A DNA stretch of 64,000 nt, taken from NCBI GenBank assembly GCA_944472155.2, contig OX235271.1, positions 45,643,991 through 45,707,990 on the forward strand, written 5' to 3'. This DNA is from Trichobilharzia szidati (lineage: Eukaryota; Platyhelminthes; Trematoda; Strigeidida; Schistosomatidae). A program made the position numbers and the translations under genes. The notes below the pieces were generated by a model. That model was not told where the DNA came from. It saw only the letters and a program-made list of their open reading frames with translations, and searched no databases. Below are positions 9,283 to 20,096 of this stretch, piece by piece. The first letter of the stretch is position 1, and every line of letters begins with the position of its first letter.

Positions 9283-10380
9283 TTAGGCTTTTATCCATGT
9301 ATAACCAGAGCTTCGGCTATGTATAAGTGAAGAAAACATAAGCTTTTGGAGGGGTTGGATTTAGTCCTTTAAATAACTTTGAAGATTAAATCACGTGTGG
9401 TGGGTTGAATGACTGACCTGACTCCAGAAGGTGTTCACAATTTGAAGATTTCATCGTCTTGTGCTCACCTTTCATTAACCAAACCGTGTAGTGTTCAGCT
9501 ACGCGTTTACAGAGAACATGCTTACAACGTCCAATGTAATCATCAGGTCCACACGAGCATTTGGATGAATATATGCACATAGAGGTGGACATAAGCGGTA
9601 GTTCATCCTTAACTCATTGTCGAATTATATTTTGGCTGGTAAATACCAAATGTAAGCCAGCTGCATAAAAACAGCGTTTAATACACTTAGATAAACGATA
9701 GATAGATAAGAAACCTCTTCCTACCTAGAGGTACCCAAATGCTGAAGTTAGTGTAGTGCCGCCTTGTAAATGTTGGCTTTCGGTAAATCGACCTTTTTTC
9801 GCGTGCAATCCTCTCTTCTAACTTAACAGCACAGCTAAGAACTGAATTGCGAAATTCCATTCTTCTTCGATACTGGAAAGCATCGGATCTGTTGTCTATA
9901 CTCCAGAATTCGGAAAATTTGTTCTTGGTCGACATGGAATTCGCGAACCTTCGCACAACTCTCTTAAATAATGGATATCCTAGAAAGTTTATTGAGAGAA
10001 ACATCAAGAAAGAAACCGTCTCCAGCCAAATCCCAGTGCCAAAGAAGACTCTATTTATGAGTTTGGCGTTCAAAGGGGACAATGTTTCTGAAGTCACTAA
10101 AAGTCGTTTATCTAAAAGCATTAAATGCTTTACATTTAGTATTTACCAGCCAAAATATGATTCGACAATGCGTTAAGGATGAACTACCGCTTATGTCCAC
10201 CTCTATGTGCATATATTCATTCAAATGGTCGTGTGGACCTGATTACATTGGACTTTGTAAGCATGTTCTCTGTAAACACGTAGCTGAACACTACACGGTT
10301 TGGCTAATGAAAGGTGAGCACAGGACGATGAAATCTTGAAATTGCGAACACCTTCTGGAGTCAGATTATTCAGTCCCACG
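9283..10380. mobile_element. Penelope-like element in foldback form with 13-bp TSD
   Basis: The unit is bounded by TAAATGGTAAAAT at 9270-9282 and 10381-10393. The left part (to about 9860) reads on the minus strand: an RT remnant (SIYRKPTFT near 9790), then a GIY-YIG domain (CSCGPDDYIGRCKHVLCKRV, then EHYTVWLMKGEHKTMKSSN, 9592-9386), then a 3' region. The right part (about 9845-10380) reads on the plus strand: RT thumb motif LLNNGYPRKFIERN at about 9960, then the same GIY-YIG domain (CGPDYIGLCKHVLCKHVAEH, 10190-10340). Arms of about 255 bp (roughly 9390-9652 and 10127-10381) are inverted copies. Stops between the domains show it is dead. Confidence 0.85.
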
Positions 10381-10902
10381 TAAATGGTAAAATGCATATA
10401 AATGGAATTAAAATGGTGAATGAAAATCAACTCGAGTGGGCGATTATCATCAAAGTCTAATTATTGGTCAGACGAAAAATGTAGAATACATTGTAATGGA
10501 TGAAACATCCGAGGAGTGACGTTATGCATCAGGTCCTTGTTGGAAACGACGGGTTTAGTATAGGTTCGAGGTTAGCATGGCCAAGATCGTGTGGGCAGTA
10601 AATGAAAGCTTATGGTTAACTGTAAAGTCAGCTGAAAAAGACTTCAGAAAACAGAGTGTAACAGAGATGTACCACTGAGACTGTATATTCAACTCGGAAC
10701 CCAATAGAATAAAAATAATAACAATTGTGATATAACGACATTCATTTTGTTTTCTCAATCAAACTATCTGTTCAAGTCAACTAGTGAACATCTTTTAAAA
10801 CTCGAAAATAAATATTTGACCTTCTAACTCATTCAAATCACTTTCATGATGGTTTTTAGATTTTATTCGACAACTGAATTTCGCATATGACTACTTCCAC
10901 GA

Positions 10903-11122
10903 GTGTGCATCGGTGGCACAGTGGTAGGATGCTAGCCAATCACGCAGGTGGTTTGGGATTCGATCCCCGGCCGACTCAATCCCTTACCAGTAACAAGACT
11001 GGTAAAGACGGAAGGTCGGGCATGAGGCTAGCAACCCCATACCGTAAAAATGAACTCCACTACTACCGAAACTTCAAGCCTCTAGCTTGAAGCCCTATGT
11101 CCCACTGGGAACGTAAAGGAAT
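10903..11122 (+). mobile_element. SINE family A
   Basis: Head TGCATCGGTGGCACAGTGG, B box GATTCGATCCC, the GGTAAAGACGGAAGGTCGGG body and the tail with the TCAAGCCTCTAGCTTGA and TCCCACTGGGA hairpins are all present. A short TTCCACG repeat flanks it (about 10893 and 11133). An in-frame translation of the head is not a gene. Confidence 0.85.
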
Positions 11123-11299
11123 TTGAGAAAATTCCACGTTTGCGCGTATCAATCTCTATCTTTGATGAAGTCAGGTATGTTAGTCATTCTCTCTAGATGG
11201 GTCCTAGAAGACTATCTCGTGTGGCTACAAAGAGACGTCAGATATAAGTTAGTCGAACTCTAAAGTCAATACTAGTCACAATTTTTTGATGCGGTTGTG

Positions 11300-12550
11300 T
11301 TCTCCGAGCTGGATAGGTAATTTGCGATATGTTACGTAGACGATACATTTGTAATAATCACAAGAAACGAGTTAAATAAAACCCACAATCCGAGAACAAA
11401 ATCCCATTTCTGAATGCATTAATCGAGCGAACAATCACAGGGGAATTAGAAACTCAAGTTTATAGAAAGTCAACTCATACAGACCAAATACTGAATTACA
11501 ACAGCAACAATCCAATAACTCACAAAAGGAATTGCATACAAACACTGTTCAAAAGCGCCAGGACTCATTGCGGCACTCCCACCTTAAAGAAAATTGAAGA
11601 AAGATATATCATGGACGTCTTCCACGGAATTTTATCAAAGGACATATACCCCCAAGCCAACCTATCAAACCGAAAGCCCCCAAGGAAAGCACAAAGAAGA
11701 TAGCCCTACCATATATAATAAAGGATATCTCAGAAATCACTGCAAGACTATTCAAACCTTTAGGAATTGACGTTGCACACAAACCGACAAAATCACTTCA
11801 CTCAGTTCTATGTCAACCAAAAGACTCAACAACGAAAGAAGATAAAACCAACATCATCTACAAAATAAATTGTATCAACTGCGAAAAACACTACTTTGTA
11901 TCCACGAACATAAGCTAGTCGTCAAAAGACATGACATCCACTCCCTCATATCACTACATACAGGCAACCACGGACATCAATTCGTCTAAGGCAGAGGTAA
12001 CACCAAGAATGCTAGAGAATTTTTAGAAGCTTGGTATTCCAGTGAATCATCAATCAATAGACACATCGAGATGGACAAAATTTACCAATCGAAAAAAGGA
12101 AACCTTACACACAAGGGGTTAAAGTTCGAGTCAAAGCAACAATCGGTTCCAATACAAGTAGCCTAGAGGGTGTTAAAACTTTTTTTTTATTTTTTTTATT
12201 TTGATTACAGCTTAATGCCACACCGTATTTTCAGTGCAAGTATGGAATTTTCAGCATGGATATCGGTAGCCCAAATTTTGCAGGCCGAGCATAGATATCG
12301 GGTGTGCGTCGGCAGGGGATCGAACCTTGGACCATGTGCATGGTCGGCGAGAGTCCTAACCACTGTGCCACCGACGCACACACAAAAACAACCGGTCACG
12401 TCCAAGGTCACCAGCAGAGATGATTAATAAATTCATAGAGAAATCTAAAAGCTCACTTCAGACTGAAGTATGTGCTGAAGATGTTGCCTAGTAGGGTGAT
12501 GAAGGCTTCGCAAATTAACTATCCAGCTCAGAGAACACAACCACATCAAA
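11300..12550 (+). mobile_element. Penelope-like element, RT and GIY-YIG remnant, split by a SINE
   Basis: Plus-strand frames give the RT catalytic motif YVDDTFVII (YVDD codons 11333-11344), then after a frame slip ALIERTITGELETQVYRKST, THTDQILNYNSNNPITHKRN and KIEERYIMDVFHG. Further on come IALPYIIKDISE, the GIY-YIG entry IIYKINCINCEKHYF near 11870 and NAREFLEAWYSSESSINRH near 12020. The 3' part resumes after the SINE at about 12386. Stops and frameshifts are many. The family differs from the element at 9283-10380. Confidence 0.85.
12178..12385 (-). mobile_element. SINE family A' nested in the Penelope copy
   Basis: On the minus strand: head GTGCGTCGGTGGCACAGTGG, B box GGTTCGATCCC, then the A' body (CCCGATATCTATGCTCGG, GCTACCGATATCCATGCTG) and an A/T tail. 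The A' tail differs from family A after the tRNA-like head. Confidence 0.88.
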
Positions 12551-12694
12551 ATCATCCACCTGAACTGGTCACAGTATCACAAGTGAATGAACTTTTAAAC
12601 TAATGTAACTGTTCACAAAAGTAGTTTATCCAATGTTTGTTTCTATCATGGTCTTACGGATCATTGTCAGTCTTTGCACAGAAATTAACCAGTT

Positions 12695-13360
12695 CTCAGT
12701 TTCAACATAGAACTGTGGACCGAAGTGCAGCAGTTCAAGCTGCTACACTTCATGTGACACACAAAGGTAGAAAAAAAGCGAAATTCAAAACTGTAAAAAG
12801 CAGGAACTTTCGGAGAACGAATACCTACATCGAAAAACAAGGGTTTAATGGATCTGGAAGATTAGAAAGAGTGAGGACACCTGTACCACTTAAAACGATT
12901 TTGAGCCACATTACCAACTTTCTCCAACCATTTTGGTTATTAGAATCCTGAGAACCCTAACCAGACAGTCTACACCTCCCTACGTGATTAGCGCAAACCA
13001 ACTGCCAACGACTTTATCGATTGATGCCAAATTGAGGTTTCACTAGGCCTAACTCTTTTCCAACCCAATGCTATGTCACCTAGTATTGCTCGTTGAGTAA
13101 GGCGTCGACTCGGGATGCATAACACATATCTTAGCCATTTCGATCGATATAGCTTCTCAACCCCATGGAATGACTTATTCTTCTAAACTTAAGACTGTGC
13201 CTAACCTCAATATCGCTCGCCATGTTATACGCCTGACAAGGAAAATGGAAGACGAACATCTACGGTCAAAAACTGCTGGTCAGTCACTTTATATCTTACA
13301 AACCAATAAAGGAGGACAGAGTAAACTGCCGCGTAGTACACACATCCTTTAGTGGATAGC
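12695..13360 (-). mobile_element. LINE family E 3' fragment
   Basis: The copy is collinear with 2240-2935 and 18880-19535: GTGCAGCAGTTCAAGCTG near its 3' end, TGAGCCACATTACCAA in the middle, and the RT C-terminal region near 13200-13350. It is heavily mutated. Confidence 0.7.
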
Positions 13361-13574
13361 CGGATATCACACATCTACTCCAGAGATGATATAAGTTGAC
13401 AATTGCCACACCATCCTCTAGTATCCGTCGATCGGTAACAAGTCTGTATATTTCATCTTCCCAATTTATTCACACCTCTTATTTTCAGTACTTAGCGATT
13501 TAATATTATCTTCATTCGATTTCTATATCACCCTAGATTAGACGGTGCCTTAAAAATTATATTCTGACGTACAT

Positions 13575-13840
13575 TATACAATAATAACAATAATAATGCA
13601 CTTTATTCCAAAAACAGTACTTATAATACAGAATGGAATTCTCAGTATTTGTCACAATTTTGCATCTGCTTTACTCAAAATATAAATAAAATTAAAAATT
13701 AAAACAAAATTAATCGGTGGAATCTGTCCACATTTACGACATAAAGTCAAAAATCTTCGAAGCATGAATTGGGATTATTAAACATAATAATATTAATAAT
13801 AATAATAACAGTGAGTTTGTTTCAAATAGTATTGTCGATT
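13575..13840 (-). repeat. LINE-type 3' end, inverted copy
   Basis: This is the inverted homologue of 8880-9015 (AATAATGCACTTTATTCC, AAAACAGTACTTATAA), extended by an A-rich part. It may be the 3' UTR of the CR1-like fragment at 14150-14690, from which a SINE separates it. Confidence 0.45.
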
Positions 13841-13902
13841 CAGTTTGGAAGCTTTAGCATGTTATAGATTATTGGGTCTAATGTTCTGTTGATATAGTAT
13901 AG

Positions 13903-14092
13903 TGAGGGTGGCACAGTGGTTAGGACTCTCGCTGACCATGCACATGGTCCGGGGTTCGATCCCCTGCCGATGCACACCCGATATCTATGGTCGGTCTGCA
14001 AAATTTGGGCTACCGATATCCATGCTGAAAATTCCATTCTTGTATTGCAAATGCGGTGTGACATCAAGCTGTAATCGAAAAAAAAATACAAA
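13903..14092 (+). mobile_element. SINE family A'
   Basis: Plus-strand copy with A box TGGCACAGTGG, B box GGTTCGATCCC and the A' tail (GGGCTACCGATATCCATGCT, CAAGCTGTAATCG then A run). Confidence 0.88.
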
Positions 14093-14149
14093 TTTAACAA
14101 TTATAGTACAGCTTAAATTATGTCCACACTTATGAGAAATAAAATAAAC

Positions 14150-14690
14150 AAAACGAAAAAATTGAGAGGATTATAAATATAAGAAATACAATAATAATAA
14201 AGAATGATGCTTTAAGGGTGAAGGAAATGGTCTATTTAGTGGTGCTAAGAAGGTTAGTTAGTTCATTTCTGACGCTATTTTCATCACATAAAGTACGTGC
14301 CAAATATGGTCTAGTGGAATTTTTATACTCAGACGTACGTGCATAAAGTCTTCTGAAACGACTTCTTGTTTTACCTGAGGAAACACAAGGTTGGAGCTGC
14401 GGGTAGAGTGGGTGCTCAGAGTCTGACAAAAATCCTTTAGCGAATTTGATGCATGACATCAAGTGCCTATCGGTGACAATGTCAACGATATGGCCCAATG
14501 GGATACCACTCGTCCTACTGACAGTCTTCAGAGTTCTTCGAAGTATGACATAGTCCTTTTTAAACAACCCAGGAAAGAATAAGGGTGAACAATAAAGAAG
14601 AATAGGTAAAATACACGAGTTGATAAACTGTAAGAGGAGTGGTTGAGTTATGCCTGAGTGCCTTAACTTCTTAATGTAAAAAGTCAGACG
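14150..14690 (-). mobile_element. CR1/jockey-type LINE, RT C-terminus
   Basis: Minus-strand frame 14567-14232 encodes LFKKDYVILRRTLKTVSRTS, GIPLGHIVDIVTDRHLMSC, HPLYPQLQPCVSS, RSRFRRLYARTSEYKNST and RPYLARTLCDE, then a stop. This is the C-terminal part of a non-LTR reverse transcriptase; upstream frames to about 14690 continue it (LLQFINSCILPILLY). It is 5' truncated. It is distinct from the RTE-like and E families. Confidence 0.8.
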
Positions 14691-14929
14691 AAATATTCTG
14701 ACGAAATATACAATTTAACTATTCATACCTGTTAATTCTCTCCATTCTCTTTACCTTGTTAATTGTGATTAATACTCATCTTCAGCCAATTTAATGATAT
14801 TATCTAGATGTTTTTCTGCATAAACATAATTAATTAATACCTGTAAATATTCAATAATGTGAAATAAAATTAGCATAATTTGACGTGTGGTAATTATGTA
14901 GTTACAGAATTGATCACTAGGCGACATCA

Positions 14930-15235
14930 TTTAGTGAACCATTGGGAAACCAGGGAGTATTAGACAACTGTTTCGCCATAGTTCGGAACTCCTCATCAGT
15001 ACCCACCCGCCAAGACTTGAACCGAGGACCTCCGGAGTACGGGGCGAGCTCATAGACGATTCAACCCCTGGGACGGCACCCTGTGGTCCATGAATTCCAA
15101 CTTCTCCCAATTCGTAAGATACTTAGCGCAGCCGTTAGCCAGTTTCGCAAGTGAGTAACTGTCCTTCCTGGTTACGACTTCTCATTAGTACTCAGGGTAA
15201 CTTCCTGCATGCAATCAGTCTCCGGTTAACATCAC
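14930..15235 (-). mobile_element. Hammerhead-family B element
   Basis: On the minus strand: head ATTCATGGACCACAGGGTGC, tRNA-like body with B box GGTTCAAGTC, then a hammerhead-like module (GTACTG-ATGAGGA-stem II-GAAA-CAGTTG-TC-TAATAC) and the CTCCCTGGTTTCCC tail. The core C3 position is A, so self-cleavage is doubtful. Confidence 0.75.
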
Positions 15236-15883
15236 AGTAATAATCAAGTGTTGGTTTTTGGGTATTTAAATGGTAACGAGATTGATCAGTTGTTGAGATT
15301 ATGATGATCGATAGATATCTTTTTCTGTACTTGTGTTATTTTCCTTTTGCTGATATCAACTTTTGCAAACATCCTTGATAATCATGGGGTAGTTTGAAAA
15401 GGTCTGATTGGTTTGAAGTTAGATAGTGAACAGACTGAAAATAATCACAAACCACCAAAGAGTGTTGCATAGGTGTTTCGTTCTAGTTCGGCAGCAGTTC
15501 TTCAGCTGTGCTCACTCATCACCTTATTCAGTGTTGAAATTAGGATCTACTGGTTACGAGAGAATTACGTCGTCATTCATCCACTGTGGCGGAATCTAAG
15601 GGCCGATCAATTGTAATTCCTATCAACTCACAGTATATAGACCCATCTCCATCCTATGTCATTGGTGGGTATTAGTCTCTACACCCAACATCTCGCTAGA
15701 ACTCCAACTTGTAGTCAGCCAGCAATGATCAGTAGTTTAATTTTTAAGTTTCTTAATGACATAATATTCACATATTACATAATTCACTTCTCTAGCTTAA
15801 TGTCAGGTAGTCTACTGATCAAGTTATGATGTTACAGAAAACAGTCTGGCGGTGAAATTAAATATTGCTAAGTCATTGTCCTG

Positions 15884-16098
15884 TGCGTCGGTGGCATAGC
15901 GGTTAGGACGCTTGCCGACCATGCACATGGTCCGGGGTTCAATCCCCGGCCGACGCGCTCCTCTACCTCGCTAAGCCAGAAATAATGCTGGTAAAGAGGA
16001 AAGGTTGGGCATGAAGCTAGCAACCCCATCCTGTAAAATAAACACTGCTACAGAAACTTCAAGCCACTAGCTTGAAGCCCTACTTTCCACTGGGGAAC
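15884..16098 (+). mobile_element. SINE family A, well preserved
   Basis: The tRNA-like head is nearly perfect: acceptor-like stem GCGTCGG pairs with CCGACGC, A box TGGCATAGCGG, B box GGTTCAATCCC inside a CCGGGG...CCCCGG T arm, and an extended GACCATG/CATGGTC hairpin where an anticodon arm would sit. The body and the TTCAAGCCACTAGCTTGAA hairpin tail follow. Confidence 0.92.
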
Positions 16099-16404
16099 GT
16101 GAAAAGTTGCACACAGGGAATCTAACTGATACAGAGTGTTCCTTTGATCATCTTCGTCAAAGAGTTGTACAAATTTGTTTTTTTAAGAATCGTCTCCCTG
16201 ATGAATTCATCAAGTCATGAGATCACTTAGTGACCTTATGCTACAGATTGCCACATGAAGGAGTGGTTTTATTGCATATCCCCACTAAATGTAGCGTCGT
16301 AGTCCATTGCTATGGTGGTTTAATGACAAGTTACTATTTGTATGCTTTTTCGGGAAAATTCTGCATCATAATATTTTTTCTGGCGTAAAATACCCAATAT
16401 TTAT

Positions 16405-17850
16405 ACGGTGAAACGGTACTATTTACTGGATGACGTTTGGAACAAAATTTATTGTTCATAATCATATCAATCATAACCATACAACTTCGAAACTTTCGTT
16501 TTATAGTTTTCTTTACTCTCTCTTATTTGTTGTCGTTGGTGCAGTAGAATTTTCCAGATATCGGGGACAGCTGTTGAATCATTCCTATTACACGTATTCT
16601 CTTCAGTTGATCCAATAAACAAAGCTTTCATTATCAATCTCTCCCTCCACCCTGTAACATTAGATTTTAAAACTTTCATCCAATCCCATCCTATTGCATG
16701 TAGTGCCATAGATGAACTATTCCCTAGATTTCTTATCTTATTCGGGTCAACTAATCTAAATTTCGCTAGGTTTTTGTGCTCGGCTAGTCTGACTGCACTT
16801 GTTCCACTACTTTGACTTATGCATTTGACCTGACAGTCATTCCAGATGGGTATTAGATAAACTAAATTGTTTTGTTTTAAAGGTTCCGCAGGATCCTTAA
16901 ACAGACAAAACTTGTTTCTAACTGAGTTTGTGGGTTTGAATGCCACTTTTAATCCTGAATTGTTAAGAATTCTGCGTAAGGTTTCCGAGGTTCCTTCTTT
17001 GAATGGAAGTACTATTTATGATTTAAATTCCATTATCCTGTGCATGTTTGACATGCATGTCGTCATTAATATTATCATTATTATCTCTATCACTACCATT
17101 ATTATTAACTTTATTTTTGCATTTTCCTACATAATTCCTGATTAATTTATGAGGGTAATTATTAAGTTTCAAAACTTCTCTTATATGCCTCACTTCCTGT
17201 CTTAGACTTTCCTTAGCACTGCTTAGTTTTTGTGTCCTATTACTTAGACAATTCACCAAGCCTATTTTCAGTGACATAGGATGAGATGATCGGAAGTCCA
17301 AATATCTGTTTGAATGTGTGTGTTTTCTGTAAATACTAGTGTTTAACTTCCCATCTTCTTTTCACTCTACAGTCTAACATTGGAAGCTCTGCTTCCTGAC
17401 TTTCCAATTCACAGGTAAATGGAATTGCCTCCAACTCCGAACTGATGTGTTCGAAAAATATGTTTATATCCTGTATTCTAAGTACGATGAATGTATCATC
17501 TACAAATCTCCACCATACTTTTAGTGTTGGGCTGAATGTTTCAAACACTTAGTTCTCCCACCTGCCACAACCGAGGATATTGTTGACTGCATGGTAACTC
17601 CCTCAATTTGTTCGTATAATTTCTCTTGGAATTTAAATACTGTGGAAGTCAGGCATAACTGCACTCCTAGGATTATGTCTTCAAGTGGCGTTTTTGTTAG
17701 AAGTGCAAATTCTTGGTCAGAAATGAGTTCGTTTTTGACTGCCTCTATGTCCATACCGATAAATAATGGCGCCACTTCAAAAAGGAGTGTCTCATATATA
17801 GTTGCCCCATATGAAGTATCCAGGCTGTTTTAATTCCGTTCTTCTTACTT
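16405..17850 (-). mobile_element. Penelope-like element, RT plus GIY-YIG half
   Basis: The longest Penelope-like copy here. From 17833 down the minus strand: IEAVKNELISDQEFALLTKT, LTSTVFKFQEKLYEQIEGV, then RFVDDTFIVL (catalytic aspartates near 17490-17500), CELESQEAELPMLDCRVKR, the thumb (EVLKLNNYPHKLIRNYVGK near 17130) and MAFKPTNSVRNKFCLFKDP. Last comes the GIY-YIG entry LVYLIPIWNDCQVKCISQSS near 16830, with RLAEHKN. Several frame changes and in-frame stops disable it. A related 3' piece lies at 20035-20095. Confidence 0.87.
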
Positions 17851-17885
17851 TCACTATTATTAAATCCAACTTAATATCAGTCCAG

Positions 17886-18227
17886 ATGGCCAGAAAAGAT
17901 CAGCAACAGAGATCTGGGAGCGAACCAATACAGCAGGAACCGATTGTGCAACAAGCAGACAGGAAGAAATGGAGATGGATTGGCTGGCCATACTCTGAGG
18001 AAACCATCAAGTGACATCACTAGAAAAGCCATCACTCGAGTGGAACTCGAAAGGGAAGCGGCGAGTTGGTCGTCAGTGCAAGGGTGACTTGGAGGAGGTC
18101 ATGTGAAGAGGAGATGAAAGCGTGTGGACAGACTTGGAGCCAGGTGAAGACTCTAGCAGAGAACCGAACGCAATGGAGACGTGTGGCTGAAGCCCTATGT
18201 TCCTCTAGGAATTAAAGGAAACAATAA
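17886..18227 (+). mobile_element. RTE-like LINE 3' fragment
   Basis: Encodes the RTE-like ORF end in broken frames: KWRWIGWPYSEETIK, then RREELVVSARVTWRRSCEEE-like sequence and EDSSREPNAMETCG in another frame. It ends GAAGCCCTATGTTCC-TCTAGGAATTAAAGG and (AAT)n. It is 5' truncated just inside RWPXXXX. Confidence 0.85.
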
Positions 18228-18510
18228 TAATAATCAATCCAGTAAGGGACCAGCAAATCCACTTAGTATCTTCTATCATTTAATCACTGAAAGAATTAAC
18301 AATTCACTCCAGATACAAAGTGAAAAGTACTCATAGTTTGTAAGCACATAACACGTTTATGTGAAACTGTACAATCAGTTAAGCAGTAAAAATAATTAAA
18401 GAGCAATGGAATCTTTTAAACAAATATCATGCTGCCGTTCAATCTATTATATCAAACAAAAATTTCTATAACCCCCTTATGTATTTACCATTTGGTTTTA
18501 CTGTTCAAAG

Positions 18511-18685
18511 ATTAGAAATATCTAAATGTTATCATCATATTGTTATTTTCAAAAAGGTGTCAGCGCTTGGAAACAAAGAGGGTATTGTCGACAAGAGGAA
18601 AACATTTGGAGTATACTCGGATGAAGCTTTTAAAAAGTTAGGCTTTAAACAGAGAGGAAATGATGATACTTTTTTTGGTGGACAG
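18511..18685 (+). CDS. Candidate exon of an unknown protein
   Basis: A 175-nt open stretch lies between a plausible acceptor (TTTTACTGTTCAAAG) and donor (CAG|GTAACT). It would encode LEISKCYHHIVIFKK, VSALGNKEGIVDKRKTFGVY and SDEAFKKLGFKQRGNDDTFF then GGQ. The composition from 18556 on is less AT-rich than the flanks, and no other copy is visible in the window, unlike the repeats. I do not recognise the protein. An alternative acceptor is at 18555. A decayed Sm-alpha-like element starts just behind the donor. Confidence 0.35.
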
Positions 18686-18689
18686 GTAA

Positions 18690-18855
18690 CTAGCAATAGA
18701 ATCCAGTAGTTGTGCATTTCGTCCTCTCTGTGACTCGTCATCCGGATGTACTTACATTCCTTAGTGAGTGATGGTGATCCCACTGAGACTCGAACACTGC
18801 ACCAATCGTTTCAAACGTCGAAGAGTTATCCACTAGACCATTTGGGTCATCATCC
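18690..18855 (-). mobile_element. Sm-alpha-like hammerhead element
   Basis: On the minus strand: A box-like TGACCCAAATGGTCTAGTGG, B box TGTTCGAGTCTC, then ACATCCGG-ATGACGA-GTCACAGAGAGGAC-GAAA-TGC. Stems II and the GAAA are kept, but core C3 is A, and stem III is broken. Confidence 0.75.
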
Positions 18856-18879
18856 GCAAGAATTACTTCTGTCTTTCTG

Positions 18880-19535
18880 TCTGTTTTCCACATAGAACTT
18901 TGCACATATGTGCAGCACTTCAAGTCGCCACACTCCACTCCATGTAGCACACAAAGTAAGAGAAGAAAGTAGAAGAAATGCATAATATAGACAGTAAACA
19001 GAGGTGTGAGACAAAGGTATAGTAATAACGAAGAACAAAACAGTTTAATTGGAAATCATGAGTCACAAGGAGTGGATGCATCTGCACCAGCCATTGAGAA
19101 CGATTTTGAGCCATGTCACCAATTGTTTCCAACCATTGGTTTTTACTGTCCCGAGGACCCCAACCAGTTAGGAAGTCTACACCTTCCCACGTGGCTTACA
19201 CTAACTGCTGACTGGTGCCATGTTTTGGTTTGACCGCCACTAGCTCTTTTCAACCTGACCCTATATCAGCTAACATCGCCCATCGTCGAGGAAGGCTATA
19301 ACTAGGCATACGTAGCACATGTCCTAGCCACCTCAGTCGATGTAATTTCACAGTCTCGTCGATTGATTTTCCCGCCTTACCTAGCACTCGACGCCTAACC
19401 TCAATATTGCTCACCTTGTGATACCACTTCACGCGGGAGATAGAACGCAGACACCTATGATCAAAGACAGCTAATCTTTTCTTGTCTTCCACTCTCAGTG
19501 GCCAGGTCTCACAGCTGGCCATAAAGGAGGATGGA
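18880..19535 (-). mobile_element. LINE family E 3' fragment
   Basis: Best copy of the family. Minus-strand frame 19522-19250 encodes CETWPLRVEDKKRLAVFDHR, CLRSISRVKWYHKVSNIEVR, RRVLGKAGKSIDETVKL and HRLRWLGHVLRMP, the C-terminus of a CR1/RTE-type reverse transcriptase. The 3' untranslated part runs to 18890 (AAAGTTCTATG). Confidence 0.85.
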
Positions 19536-20034
19536 GTTAATCCGTACTAAGAGCACCAAGATGTCAACAGAGGCCGAAAATTTCGATACAATCAATCCAC
19601 TAGAAAGTCAAAATTGAATTAAAATGAAATAGAAACGAGGATGGCTAACTTCTGAGGTGAATTAATCACACAATTCAAGGATTAGATTCATTATAAACCT
19701 TAATGAAGTAAACAATTTCTATAATATACGATGGAACAAATGGCACTGAAATGATTAGTTATCAGCAAGTGGTTTTCAGTTGAGTTACCTATTGATTTTC
19801 AGTGCTGAACACACATATCGACAGGATTATTACAGCAGCAAACATAAGAATTAGTCTTATTACATTCTCAAATATCATAATAGTCATAATCATCATTTTT
19901 GTCAAAATCCTGTCTCAATTAAATATTGATATCCTTTGTTAGAAACAATTTAGAAATTAAATTATGAGTAAAATTTAAGCACTGTAGTATGATGTAATTC
20001 CATATTAATCTGTTTATTGGATATATCATGCAAT

Positions 20035-20095
20035 AACGAAACAGTATCACAATTACTGGATGACGTTTTGAAAACAATTTATTGTTCAAAAAGAA
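20035..20095 (-). mobile_element. Penelope-like 3' fragment
   Basis: The block TTACTGGATGACGTTTTG followed by AACAATTTATTGTTC repeats the low-coordinate end of the Penelope copy at 16405-17850 in the same orientation. Confidence 0.5.
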
Positions 20096-20096
20096 G

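Noticed and set aside
10887..11090. 67-codon protein SVHRWHSGRMLANHAGG...
   Set aside because: Translation of a SINE head; similar frames occur at each copy in all orientations.
15884..15960. tRNA gene
   Set aside because: The Pol III boxes and stems belong to a dispersed SINE head; there is no normal anticodon arm and many copies carry the same 3' body.
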